This document shows, in pieces, positions 38,257-48,197 of a DNA stretch of 55,345 bases. A program made the translations under genes and the position numbers. The DNA lies in contig JAISZO010000034.1 of assembly GCA_031269105.1 (NCBI GenBank), positions 1 through 55,345 on the forward strand, given 5' to 3'. The notes below the pieces were generated by a model, which was given only the letters and a program-made list of their open reading frames with translations, searched no databases and was not told the origin of the DNA. Numbering within the stretch: the stretch's first letter is position 1; each line of letters opens with the position of its first letter. This DNA is from Planctomycetaceae bacterium (lineage in GTDB: Bacteria > Planctomycetota > Planctomycetia > Pirellulales > Thermoguttaceae).

Positions 38257-39315
38257 ATGCAGTCCGAATCGCAGCGCCTTCTTCTGGAACTCGTTGAACG
38301 CAACGGCAGCGACCTTCATCTTGCCGAAGGAAACCGTCCGGTCATGCGAATACACGGCGTCTTGTATCCGCTGGAACATTATCAGCCGCTCGTTGCGGAA
38401 CAAACTCAAACGCTTATTAAAGATATTGTCGGCGAAACGTCGTTCAAACGCCTATTGGCTGCCGGCGAACTTGACGTTGCGATAGAATTCCCCGGCGACG
38501 GCAATTCGCGTCCCTGGCGATTGCGTATCAACGGTTATCGTCAGCAAGGAACGTACGCGGCGGCTATCCGGCTTTTGCCGAACAAGTTTTTTAGTTTCAA
38601 GGAACTTGGTCTGCCGATGCAGGTTTTGGAAAAAATTTGTCGTTTGAATAACGGGCTTGTGTTGGTAACCGGCGCTACCAGCAGCGGAAAATCGACGACG
38701 ATTGCGAGCATTGTCAATGAAATCAACAAAGAGCGTCCTTGTCATATTTTGACGATTGAAGACCCAGTGGAATATCGTCATTATTCTCAAAAAGCGTTTG
38801 TTACGCAACGGGAAGTCGGCGTCGATACGGCGTCGTTTGCGGAAGCGTTACGGCGCGCGATGCGCGAAGACCCCGACGTGATTGTCGTTGGCGAGATGCG
38901 GGATTTGGAAACGATTTCGGCGGCGTTGACTTTGGCGGAAACGGGACATCTGACTTTTGCAACGCTTCATTCGTCAACGGCGGTGCAAACGATAAGCCGC
39001 GTGATTAGCGCGTATCCGGCGGTGCAGCAATCGCAGGTTCGCATCCAGTTGGCGTCGACGTTACGGTTTGCTATATGTCAAAACCTGACGCCTTGGGATA
39101 ATAATCAGGGACGGAGTTTAATAGCGGAGATTTTGGTTGTCAATTCGGCGGTGCGGGCGATGATACGGGAGGAAAAGACGCATCAACTGAAAAATATCAT
39201 GCAGACAAATTACGATATTGGTATGCGGACGTTAGAACAGGCGACGGAAACGATTTTAAAGCAAAACCATATTTCCCGAAAACAAGCGAAACTGTATCTC
39301 AATTTGGAAGAGTAA
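38257..39315 (+). CDS. pilT: PilT-like type IV pilus retraction ATPase
   Basis: ELVERNGSDLHLAEGNRPVMRIHG, LVTGATSSGKSTTIASIVNEIN, HILTIEDPVEYRH, AMREDPDVIVVGEMRDLETISAALTLAETGHLTFATLH. Confidence 0.9.
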   Translation: MQSESQRLLLELVERNGSDLHLAEGNRPVMRIHGVLYPLEHYQPLVAEQTQTLIKDIVGETSFKRLLAAGELDVAIEFPGDGNSRPWRLRINGYRQQGTYAAAIRLLPNKFFSFKELGLPMQVLEKICRLNNGLVLVTGATSSGKSTTIASIVNEINKERPCHILTIEDPVEYRHYSQKAFVTQREVGVDTASFAEALRRAMREDPDVIVVGEMRDLETISAALTLAETGHLTFATLHSSTAVQTISRVISAYPAVQQSQVRIQLASTLRFAICQNLTPWDNNQGRSLIAEILVVNSAVRAMIREEKTHQLKNIMQTNYDIGMRTLEQATETILKQNHISRKQAKLYLNLEE

Positions 39316-39588
39316 TGTTTTCGATATTTTTTAATGTGCCAACGGCGTGCATTCGCTTAATTGGTCGCGGGCTAAAACGAACGACGCTCGCACGATTTGG
39401 CTTATTGGCGAAAACATTTTGTTCTTTGATAATTGAAACCGATGATTTTCTCAAAACTCCCCCTCTTGATTTTTGTGGAAAATTGGAGTAAAATTTATCG
39501 TTCTTGTTGATTTGATTTAAACAGACAGTATGAAGAAAAATATTGAGACGACAAAAAATCGCGTTAAGTCAATAATTGGTAGGAGTTT

Positions 39589-39816
39589 ATGAAAATGAAA
39601 GACGGCATTCACCCTAAATATATGGAAACGAAAGTTACCTGCGGTTGCGGAAATTCGTTTGTCACCCGAAGTACAAAACCGGAATTGAAAGTCGATATTT
39701 GTAACGCTTGTCATCCGTTTTACACCGGACGGCTCAAATATGTCGATACAGCGGGACGAATTGAAAAGTTCCGCTCCAAATTCTCCGGCGGCTACGGTCT
39801 CAAGAAAAAAGGTTAG
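39589..39816 (+). CDS. rpmE: 50S ribosomal protein L31
   Basis: [45 protein letters not shown]. Confidence 0.95.
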   Translation: MKMKDGIHPKYMETKVTCGCGNSFVTRSTKPELKVDICNACHPFYTGRLKYVDTAGRIEKFRSKFSGGYGLKKKG

Positions 39817-39838
39817 CGCGCCGCGTTTCTTAATTTTT

Positions 39839-39875
39839 GAAAAGCAGGGATTTTACCCCGCTTTTCTTCTTTATT
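39839..39875 (+). terminator. Rho-independent terminator after rpmE
   Basis: GAAAAGCAGGGATTTTACCCCGCTTTTCTTCTTTATTTT. Confidence 0.65.
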
Positions 39876-39991
39876 TTGCGCTCGTTTTTCTGATTTTGTA
39901 GATTAACTATTGATATTATATCTATACCGCAGCTTGATATAGACGTCTCTTTTATTCGATGTTTATAAAAATTTGCGGGGAAATTTGAATC

Positions 39992-41065
39992 ATGCGACAA
40001 TTACTTGAAGACAAGCTGAATCGTTTTACAGAATTAGAACATCAAATGTCCGATCCGGAAGTTCTTGCCGATCCATCGAAAATGCAGTCGGTGGCGCGGG
40101 AACATGGACAAATTGCGAAACTTGCGACAAAATACCGACGATTCAAACAGCTTAATGAGCAAATTGAGGAAGCCAATGAAATTCTCAATGGACATGACGC
40201 CGAACTCAAGGAATTGGCGGAAATGGAGTTGCCGGAACTCAAAGAAGAACGTGAAACGCTTTGGAACGAGTTGCTTGATATGACAATCGGCGGCGAAGAT
40301 GCAAACCGTTCCAGTTGCATTCTTGAAATTCGTGCGGGAACCGGCGGCGATGAAGCCGCGCTTTTTGCTCGCGATTTGTACGAAATGTACAAACATTATT
40401 GTGAAGATAAGGGTTGGAAAGTCGAGTTGATGTCGATGAATCCGACGGAACTTGGCGGATTTAAAGAAGTAGTGTTGGCGATTGACGGCGAAGGATGTTT
40501 CCGTCATTTGCAGTTTGAAAGCGGCGGACACCGCGTACAGCGCGTGCCGGAAACCGAAGCGAAAGGACGTATTCACACTTCCGCAGCAACTGTCGCGATT
40601 ATGGCGGAGCCGGAAGATATTGAAGTTAACCTTCCGCCGGAAAGTTATCGCTACGACCGTTTTTGTTCCAGCGGTCCGGGCGGTCAGCACGTCAATAAAA
40701 CCGAGTCGGCGGTACGTTTGACGCATTACGAAACGGGAATCGTCGTCAGTTGTCAAGACGAAAAGAGTCAGCACAAAAATTTTGCCAAAGCGATTCGAGT
40801 GTTGAAATCGCGAATTTATGATTATTATCGCGAGCAAGAAGACCGTAAACGCTCCGAAGAACGCAAGACAAAAATCGGCAGCGGCGACCGTAGCCAACGA
40901 ATCCGCACTTACAATTTTCCAGAAAACCGAGTTACCGACCACCGCATTAATTTGACCATTTACAAACTCGACGTGATTTTGAGCGGACGTCTTGAATACA
41001 TCGTGGACGGTCTTCTCGAATACGAGCGTCAGGAACTCCGCAGCGCATTCGGCACGCCGGAATGA
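39992..41065 (+). CDS. prfA: Peptide chain release factor 1
   Basis: [22 protein letters not shown]...[37 protein letters not shown]. Confidence 0.97.
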   Translation: MRQLLEDKLNRFTELEHQMSDPEVLADPSKMQSVAREHGQIAKLATKYRRFKQLNEQIEEANEILNGHDAELKELAEMELPELKEERETLWNELLDMTIGGEDANRSSCILEIRAGTGGDEAALFARDLYEMYKHYCEDKGWKVELMSMNPTELGGFKEVVLAIDGEGCFRHLQFESGGHRVQRVPETEAKGRIHTSAATVAIMAEPEDIEVNLPPESYRYDRFCSSGPGGQHVNKTESAVRLTHYETGIVVSCQDEKSQHKNFAKAIRVLKSRIYDYYREQEDRKRSEERKTKIGSGDRSQRIRTYNFPENRVTDHRINLTIYKLDVILSGRLEYIVDGLLEYERQELRSAFGTPE

Positions 41066-41198
41066 AATGAAAAAATGACCGCGATTCGTTTCGCTTGCCT
41101 CTTCTCCCCTATTTGAGATTTTGGTATAAAACATATAATTAAAGAGAAATATTTTTTGTTTTTGGGATTACTTTTCAAATATTGGAAAGGATTGAACG

Positions 41199-42767
41199 AT
41201 GGAATTGCCGAAAATTCGTCGGGCGTTGGTGAGCGTCAGTGATAAAATGGGACTGGCGGCGTTTGCTAAAGGTCTTACGGCTGCGGGAGTTGAGATTTAC
41301 AGCACCGGCGGAACCCGTAAACATCTCGAACACGAAGGAATACCGGTACGCGATATTTCCGACTACACAGGGTTCCCCGAAATGATGGATGGACGGCTCA
41401 AAACGCTTCATCCGAAAGTGCATGGCGGAATTCTTTGCCGCCACGATAATCAAAGCGATATGAAAGCGATGGTCGAACACGGGATTTTATCGTTTGAATT
41501 GGTTGTCGTTAATCTTTATCCGTTTGAGACGACGGTTGCAAAAGAAGGCGTCACCGACGAAGAAGCGATTGAAAATATCGATATTGGCGGACCGACAATG
41601 GTACGGGCGGCGGCGAAAAATCATCAGTTTGTCACGATAGTTACAAATTCCGAACAATATTCTGCGGTTCTGGAACAAATTCAAAAAGACGGCGCAACAA
41701 CATTGCAACTCCGCCGCTCGCTGGCAAAAGACGCTTTTACGCATACCGCGTCGTATGATACCGCGATTTCCCGATATTTTGTCGAACGTTCCGCCGACGG
41801 TTTGTTTCCTGAAACGTTCAATTCGCAATTTCATCGGGAAACCGTTTTGCGGTACGGCGAAAATCCGCATCAGCAAGCGGCGTTGTATGTGGACAAAAAA
41901 GCGAAGTCGGCAAACGTCGTTTCCGCCCGTCAATTGAACGGTAAGGAACTTTCTTACAATAATATTCTCGATTTGGATTCCGCGTTGGCGATTGTTCGGC
42001 GATTCGAGCGTCCGGCGGTTTCGGTCGTCAAACATAACAATCCGTGCGGCGTTGCGGTTGCCGAAACGATTGTTGACGCCGCGAAAAACGCGATGGCGGG
42101 CGATCCGCTGAGCGCGTTCGGTTCCGTATTGGGATTCAATCGAAACGTTGACGCGGCGACCGCTGAATTTCTTTCGCAGCCGGGACTTTTTGTCGAGGCG
42201 ATTGTCGCGACAGATTTTGATCCGCAAGCGCTTGAAATTCTCAAGACTCAACCGAAATGGCGTCTCAATGTTCGTTTGTTGCAATGCGGTTCGCTGGCGA
42301 AATCGCCGTCCGGTTTGTCGGTTCGGATTCTTGAAGGCGGCGCGTTATTGCAGAACGCCGATACGGAAAACGATCCTGAAGATCAATGGCAAGTCGTTAC
42401 CGCTACAAAGCCGACGGAAAATCAACTTGCCGATCTTCGTTTCGCATGGGAAATCGTGCGGCACGTCAAGTCGAACGCAATAACGCTTGCCAAAAACGGA
42501 ATGTTGCTCGGAGCGGGCGCGGGACAAATGAGCCGCGTGGATTCGGTGGAAATTGCGATTAAAAAAGCGGGCGACCGAATTGACGGTTCGGTGTTAGCGT
42601 CCGACGCATTTTTCCCGTTCCCGGATTCGATTGACGCGATTTCGCAACACGGCGTAAAAGCGGTGATTCAACCTGGCGGTTCGCGCAACGACGACGCAGT
42701 CATCGAAACGTGCAACAAATACGGAATCGCTATGATTTTCACCGGACGGCGGCATTTTAAGCATTAA
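41199..42767 (+). CDS. purH: Bifunctional AICAR formyltransferase/IMP cyclohydrolase
   Basis: IRRALVSVSDKMGLAAFAKGL...IDIGGPTMVRAAAKNH...RYGENPHQQAALY...GAGAGQMSRVDSVEIA. Confidence 0.97.
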   Translation: MELPKIRRALVSVSDKMGLAAFAKGLTAAGVEIYSTGGTRKHLEHEGIPVRDISDYTGFPEMMDGRLKTLHPKVHGGILCRHDNQSDMKAMVEHGILSFELVVVNLYPFETTVAKEGVTDEEAIENIDIGGPTMVRAAAKNHQFVTIVTNSEQYSAVLEQIQKDGATTLQLRRSLAKDAFTHTASYDTAISRYFVERSADGLFPETFNSQFHRETVLRYGENPHQQAALYVDKKAKSANVVSARQLNGKELSYNNILDLDSALAIVRRFERPAVSVVKHNNPCGVAVAETIVDAAKNAMAGDPLSAFGSVLGFNRNVDAATAEFLSQPGLFVEAIVATDFDPQALEILKTQPKWRLNVRLLQCGSLAKSPSGLSVRILEGGALLQNADTENDPEDQWQVVTATKPTENQLADLRFAWEIVRHVKSNAITLAKNGMLLGAGAGQMSRVDSVEIAIKKAGDRIDGSVLASDAFFPFPDSIDAISQHGVKAVIQPGGSRNDDAVIETCNKYGIAMIFTGRRHFKH

Positions 42768-43428
42768 TAAAAAGCGTAATCAAACGCAAAATGAAGGGTG
42801 AATTGATAAGTAACTTTTAAAACTTCATTGTTTTTTACTGCGAAGGACACGAGAAACGCCGAAGTAAATTAAGAGTGAAAGTAGCGTCTCCAAATTATTA
42901 TTGTCTTATTTGTTATTATCCTGACGCGATATTCAAGATTTGATATATTCTTTTAAGACAGTCGGAAAAGAGATACGAACGACATTGGTTGTTATATCCG
43001 TTTCGCAGAGGCGGAACGCGGTTACTTTAACTTTGTACCGTATTACGATTATTATTTTTCATCGGGAAACAATGAAATAGAGCGCTGCAAAATATTTTGA
43101 ATTTTTTGTTCCTGACTCTGTTGCATAAGCAAAAACGCCGGTTATAATCACTGAAAATTGATTTTACGTTTGTATTGTAAAGGAAGATTTAACGACGTAC
43201 TCTATCCGGTTTGTCCACAACCCGATAATCCTATATTATAGTTCAGTTGGATGCGGCGAGTAAAACATTGCAAACCAAACATAATTTTCCCAATAATAGA
43301 TTTTAACCATTAGTCATAATTGAACAACGATTAATAATACTGATTGTTGTTCAATGACTTTAGATTTGTTTATAGGATATTTATCTCTCATGAAACAATA
43401 AATTTGTTTTCTTGTTTATCTCATTCCA

Positions 43429-43599
43429 ATGTCATTTGATATCATTGCCAATGATACGATGGAAGTCAAAAAAGACGAACTCATAAAAAAATACATTTCA
43501 GGACCCGACGAACCGCGATTCTGGATGATGGCGTTAGGAATTATTATGATGCTCATTGGCGGCGGCTGGAAACTTCGCGACATGCTCAAAGAATCGTGA
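43429..43599 (+). CDS. Putative 56-aa single-TM membrane protein
   Basis: MSFDIIANDTMEVKKDELIKKYISGPDEPRFWMMALGIIMMLIGGGWKLRDMLKES*; below the ORF-track length cutoff, lies in an otherwise non-coding ~1 kb gap. Confidence 0.5.
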   Translation: MSFDIIANDTMEVKKDELIKKYISGPDEPRFWMMALGIIMMLIGGGWKLRDMLKES

Positions 43600-43822
43600 A
43601 AGATACTCATCATACTTGAAATTTCGGTTTTTGAACACGGAACGCACAGAATACACAGAAAAAAACGCTAAAAATTCCGTGATCTCCGTGTTCAGAACAA
43701 TAAAACAAAAACCGAATTTTAAAGTAAAAAGTATATTTATTGCAATTTGGGGTGCAATATTAAAAATGAATAAAAAAGCGTTTCGTTTTATAAAATGAAA
43801 TACAAAAAGAAAAAGGGATTCG

Positions 43823-44815
43823 ATGAAAACGCGGCGAAATGGGTGTAGTTTTTTGTTTCTTTTGGCAGTATTGGCGAATGGATCGCTTTTTTTGACGGCG
43901 GAGGAATCGCCGCGTCAATCGACGGGAAATCTGGAATTAACCAAAACAGATTTCGGTTATCGAGCGACTATCGACGGCAAGTTGTTTACCGAATATCGCA
44001 CCGGCTTCAACGGCGCTCCGATTATTTGGCCCATTATCGGACCGAATGAAAAGCCGATGACCCGCGCGTATCCGATGGATGAAAACGTTCAAGGCGAAAA
44101 AAAAGATCATCCGCATCACCGTTCGCTTTGGTTTACGCACGATCGTGTGAACGGGAATCGTCATTGGATGAAAGACCCGATTGTTCATCAGGAATTTCTG
44201 AAAGCGGAATGCGACGGCAAAACGGCAACGCTTGTTACGAAAAATCATTGGCTTGATCCGAAAAACAACGCAATAATATGCAGCGATATTCGCACCATCG
44301 TTTTCAGCGTTATCGACGATACGCGTTGCATTGATTTCGATCTCAAACTGACCGCCGAGCAAGAAAATGTGACCATCGGCGACACAAAAGAAGGAACGTT
44401 TGGCATTCGCGTACCGACGTCAATGGATGGGGACGCGAAAAAAACGAATCCGAAACTCGGCGGTACAATCGTCAACGCGCAAGGCGACAAGGACGACGCG
44501 GCATGGGGAAAACGTTCCGACTGGGTGGATTACTCCGGTACAGTTGACGGCAAAACGGCGGGAATTACGGTGTTTAATCATCCGAAAAGTTTTCGCTATC
44601 CGACATGGTGGCATGTAAGAACGTATGGACTTTTCGCCGCGAATCCGTTTGGAATCAAAGATTTTGAACCGTCGCTCAAACAGAACGGCACGGTCGTTTT
44701 GAAAAAAGGAGAATCGCTTTCATTTTATTATCGCGTCATTTTGCATAAAGGCGACGCGGCTTCGCTCGATCTTAACAAACTTTATAAAAATTATTCGCTG
44801 TTGCCGAAAGAATGA
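43823..44815 (+). CDS. DUF6807 (PmoA-like) family protein, secreted
   Basis: Signal peptide; GFNGAPIIWPIIGPNEKPMTRAYPMDE..KKDHPHHRSLWFTHDRVNG. Confidence 0.8.
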   Translation: MKTRRNGCSFLFLLAVLANGSLFLTAEESPRQSTGNLELTKTDFGYRATIDGKLFTEYRTGFNGAPIIWPIIGPNEKPMTRAYPMDENVQGEKKDHPHHRSLWFTHDRVNGNRHWMKDPIVHQEFLKAECDGKTATLVTKNHWLDPKNNAIICSDIRTIVFSVIDDTRCIDFDLKLTAEQENVTIGDTKEGTFGIRVPTSMDGDAKKTNPKLGGTIVNAQGDKDDAAWGKRSDWVDYSGTVDGKTAGITVFNHPKSFRYPTWWHVRTYGLFAANPFGIKDFEPSLKQNGTVVLKKGESLSFYYRVILHKGDAASLDLNKLYKNYSLLPKE

Positions 44816-44903
44816 ACGGCGAAACAAATTTCATCAATCCGCCGTTGCACGAATTATTTCCTTATCACTATCGCAAGGTTATTTTTCGACAACCCAAGCG
44901 ATT

Positions 44904-46118
44904 TTAATTTGACCGATTAGAATTGTCGGCGCTTTCTTTCAGTATCGGAAACGAATAATTGGGAAACGCTTTTAAATTACCTTTTTCATCACGACCGGAA
45001 AATAAAAAGAAATCATTTTTTAAAAACGAAACGACAGAATCGGATTGTTGCGGAACAAAATAAATATTCGTATCGTGAATGACGGAAATCATTGGAACGA
45101 TTTTCGGCTTGTTCAATCCGGCGTACTTCAAAAATGACGGGTCGGAAATATTGACCGGAAAAAGATAAGGAATCGCTAAAGAAGAATTTTGAACGTCGAT
45201 AGAAATCCACGCATTTTGGTAAAACGAAGAAAACGCGGAATTTGTTCGATAATTTTGAAGCTGGCTTGCTGAATTGCTATCAAAATTCATATTGGTCAAA
45301 AGCCGAAGATCGCTTTGTGAAAGACCGTAAGGAGAATATTGAGAAGAATTGTTATTAGGAACATTTTCCGCAAATTGTTGCACTTTCTTCTGAATAATAA
45401 TTTTTTTCGCTTGACTTAATCCTCTTTGCACAAGCGGAAAAATCAAAATCGCCGCCGCCATTCCAACGAACAACGATGCAATTATATCTTTGAACGTCCA
45501 AGAACGTTTATCCTTTTTCGTCGTTTTGTTTTTTTCTCCGTAATACTTGACGTGTTTGTTGACAATCATGCTGGGCGTTTCCGACACGATCAAAGAAATT
45601 TTGCTTTTTGACGTATCTAAAGTATCTATTCGTCGAATCGTTTTACTCGTTTCCTGCGGCTTCAATAACGAATGTTTGTCGTGAGAATTTGGCGTCGGCG
45701 TAACATGAGTTACAGCTTGGCTTAACGGAAGAAGAATATCTGAATTAATATTCGATTTACTTTTATCCGTATTTTGCGTATCGACGTCTTGAGACGGAAT
45801 GAAACGGATCGTTGCTCTTCGTGAATGCGATGAGTGCGGCTTCGTTGTAAAAACGTGAGAAACAACGTCTTCCGACTTTTGAGACGCGTCTGTTTTCGAC
45901 CACAATCTTTGACAAGTACGTTGCGCCAAACCAACAGGCGGTTCATGAGAGTCGGCAATCTCATTTAAAGGAGCAATTGTTTGACAGAGTTGCGCCAAAT
46001 CATCTCGCAATGATTGACTGGATTTTAACTTTGCGTCAATTTCTTTTTGTTCTTGCGGTTCTAACGCGCCTGCCAAATATCCTAATAAAATTTCATGCCG
46101 TTGATCGTTCATACGCAA
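44904..46118 (-). CDS. Anti-sigma factor-like membrane protein
   Basis: N-terminus MNDQRHEILLGYLAGALEPQEQKEIDAKLKSSQSLRDDLAQL resembles the cytoplasmic domain of anti-sigma factors; single central TM. Confidence 0.5.
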   Translation of the reverse strand: MRMNDQRHEILLGYLAGALEPQEQKEIDAKLKSSQSLRDDLAQLCQTIAPLNEIADSHEPPVGLAQRTCQRLWSKTDASQKSEDVVSHVFTTKPHSSHSRRATIRFIPSQDVDTQNTDKSKSNINSDILLPLSQAVTHVTPTPNSHDKHSLLKPQETSKTIRRIDTLDTSKSKISLIVSETPSMIVNKHVKYYGEKNKTTKKDKRSWTFKDIIASLFVGMAAAILIFPLVQRGLSQAKKIIIQKKVQQFAENVPNNNSSQYSPYGLSQSDLRLLTNMNFDSNSASQLQNYRTNSAFSSFYQNAWISIDVQNSSLAIPYLFPVNISDPSFLKYAGLNKPKIVPMISVIHDTNIYFVPQQSDSVVSFLKNDFFLFSGRDEKGNLKAFPNYSFPILKESADNSNRSN

Positions 46119-46327
46119 GACCTTCTACGCGCGAGATTGAAAAATACCTTATTTTATAACAGAGATATTCAAAATTTATCTCTAAAAATATTTCAGTGAA
46201 ATGAATGGTTTTATTTCCTCTTTGTTGATGAAAAAAGATGCTCTAAAAATATTAGATTTTCGTATCTCATCATGTCGTCTTCTCTAAAATAAATTTTGAG
46301 TGATTTTAATAATCCGCAAAAATCAAG

Positions 46328-47557
46328 TTATTTCAGTTCTTTCTGAAGAGGATAAATAGTGAAAGGCGATCTTTTGAGCGGTTTCGCGGTTGTATTCGGC
46401 AATGCGTCGGAATCACGAAGCGGAGGCGACGGCGTATTCGGGAGATTCAACTTGGGTGAATCGGAGAATTTTTTTGAATTTACCGGAGGCGATTGAGTCG
46501 CAGGTAACGAATCTGACGACGGTACAGCAGGCGTTGTCGCGGAAGGATTGGCTGTGTGATATTGCGAAGGAGAAACAATGGCGGGCAACTGCGTGAACTC
46601 GGACGTCTGCACAGGACGCAACTTTGTTTCCGATGTTGGCGAATTTGGCGTCGTTGAAACTATCGGTATTCCAGATATTGACGATGAATTTTTCAGTGAA
46701 ACAGGCGGCAATGTCGGCGGAATATCGGCAATACTTGGCTGCACGGAAACCGTTGGTGAAACTGTACTTATATAAGCCGCCGGAGCAATCTGCGTCGGAA
46801 GGAATGACGCAGGATTGCTACCGGGCGAAACAATATTTGTTTGAGCCGTCGATGATACAACAGGATAAGATATTGTTGGTAAAATTGTTGTTGCCGGCGT
46901 TGCGTAAGTTGGCAAAGCGGACGCCGGTAAATTTTCTTGCGGGGTAATGTTTGAAATGACATTGTTTAACGCGCCAACAATCGGTCTGTTGGATTTTTCT
47001 GTTCCGGTAATTGGCTTGTAGCGAATGACTTGTTTGCGATGCAACCAAGGAAGAACCGATTCTGTTTGCCGTTCCCGATAAGAAGTAACATAACCGCCTA
47101 CGGAAGAATCGTAAACTGTTATTGGATCATAAGTTGTATCTTTTATTGTCGAATACGACCATTCATATTCTACTGTCGGTTGTACCGGCGGAACAGCTGC
47201 TGTCGGCAATGTTGTTCTTGGCAAACCGTTCCAGATAGTCGGTTGATTTGTTGAAATATAACCTGTTGACGCAACGCCATTTGCGACAACCGTGCCGCCC
47301 GGCGGAAGCGTAACGCCATTGGACGGCGGCGCAACAGTTTGCGGATACGAATCGGCGACCGGAATGATTTCAGGCGTCGTAACAACAGGCGGAATATAAG
47401 GTTGCGACACAGTCGTACGCGAACCGCGTCCGCCGAGTAACCAATCGGTAAAGTCTGACGCATGTGTAAAATTACAAAAACAAACCGTGAGCGCCATAAA
47501 AAGAACAAAATTCTTTAATGTTGCAAAATATCGTAAATTTAAAGATTGATATTTCAT
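46328..47557 (-). CDS. Secreted Pro/Ser/Thr-rich hypothetical protein
   Basis: Signal peptide-like NFVLFMALTVCFCNFTHASD; low-complexity P/S/T-rich body. Confidence 0.6.
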   Translation of the reverse strand: MKYQSLNLRYFATLKNFVLFMALTVCFCNFTHASDFTDWLLGGRGSRTTVSQPYIPPVVTTPEIIPVADSYPQTVAPPSNGVTLPPGGTVVANGVASTGYISTNQPTIWNGLPRTTLPTAAVPPVQPTVEYEWSYSTIKDTTYDPITVYDSSVGGYVTSYRERQTESVLPWLHRKQVIRYKPITGTEKSNRPIVGALNNVISNITPQENLPASALPTYATPATTILPTISYPVVSSTAQTNIVSPGSNPASFLPTQIAPAAYISTVSPTVSVQPSIADIPPTLPPVSLKNSSSISGIPIVSTTPNSPTSETKLRPVQTSEFTQLPAIVSPSQYHTANPSATTPAVPSSDSLPATQSPPVNSKKFSDSPKLNLPNTPSPPLRDSDALPNTTAKPLKRSPFTIYPLQKELK

Positions 47558-47905
47558 AAAATTTCTCCTTAAAATACTTTGAATACAAATCAATGAGAGG
47601 TATTTATCAACGTTTTCATAGATGTATCTACGACGATCTGCCCTAATTGGGACGAAAAATATTGGAAAATGTCAGAATTTTCGTTTTTAATTTTGACAAT
47701 TTTCGATAAGTTAGCGCCTTTATTGAATAATCAACATTTTAAATGTTAATTCAAAACATCATATTTTTGTTGAAATATTTTGTATTTTTTAATATTTTAC
47801 AAAAAAAATGACAATACTATTACTACAATCGCTATATCTGAATCAGTTGTTTTATATTGTAAACGCTACCATGTTGGTCGTTGCAAATTAAGCGAGAGAT
47901 GAGTT

Positions 47906-48124
47906 TATAGCGTTAAATTAAAATAGAATGTTTATTTGGCACATTAAGTAAAATAAAAAACTTAGACTATTTTAATATTTCAGCGAAATTGGAATTTGCA
48001 ATAAACCTTTATTTTCCAACGAAAATAAGAGTTTTGATAGAAAAATTTTCACTATCTTTGCCGTCGTTTCTATTGGCTCGCCAATAAAAATACAAGAACG
48101 ACATTCTATTTTCTGACGTTATAA
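47906..48124. repeat. Imperfect inverted repeat pair (possible MITE remnant)
   Basis: AAAATAGAATGT (47920-47931) and ACATTCTATTTT (48101-48112), extended imperfectly by TTATAGCGT.../...ACGTTATAA. Confidence 0.4.
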
Positions 48125-48143
48125 CGGCGTTTCGGCGAAACGC
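48124..48143 (-). terminator. Stem-loop 3' of the MFS gene
   Basis: CGGCGTTTCGGCGAAACGCCG perfect hairpin downstream of the minus-strand gene stop at 48198. Confidence 0.45.
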
Positions 48144-48197
48144 CGCCTTCGCAAAAAGCAAATGAAAAAACAACAGAAAAACTTTCAAAATTTATTT

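Noticed and set aside
37323-38303. 326-aa minus-strand ORF across GspD and TPR lipoprotein genes
   Set aside because: Antisense to two supported CDSs.
40034-41134. 366-aa minus-strand ORF antisense to prfA
   Set aside because: Fully antisense to a confident release factor gene; no recognisable domain.
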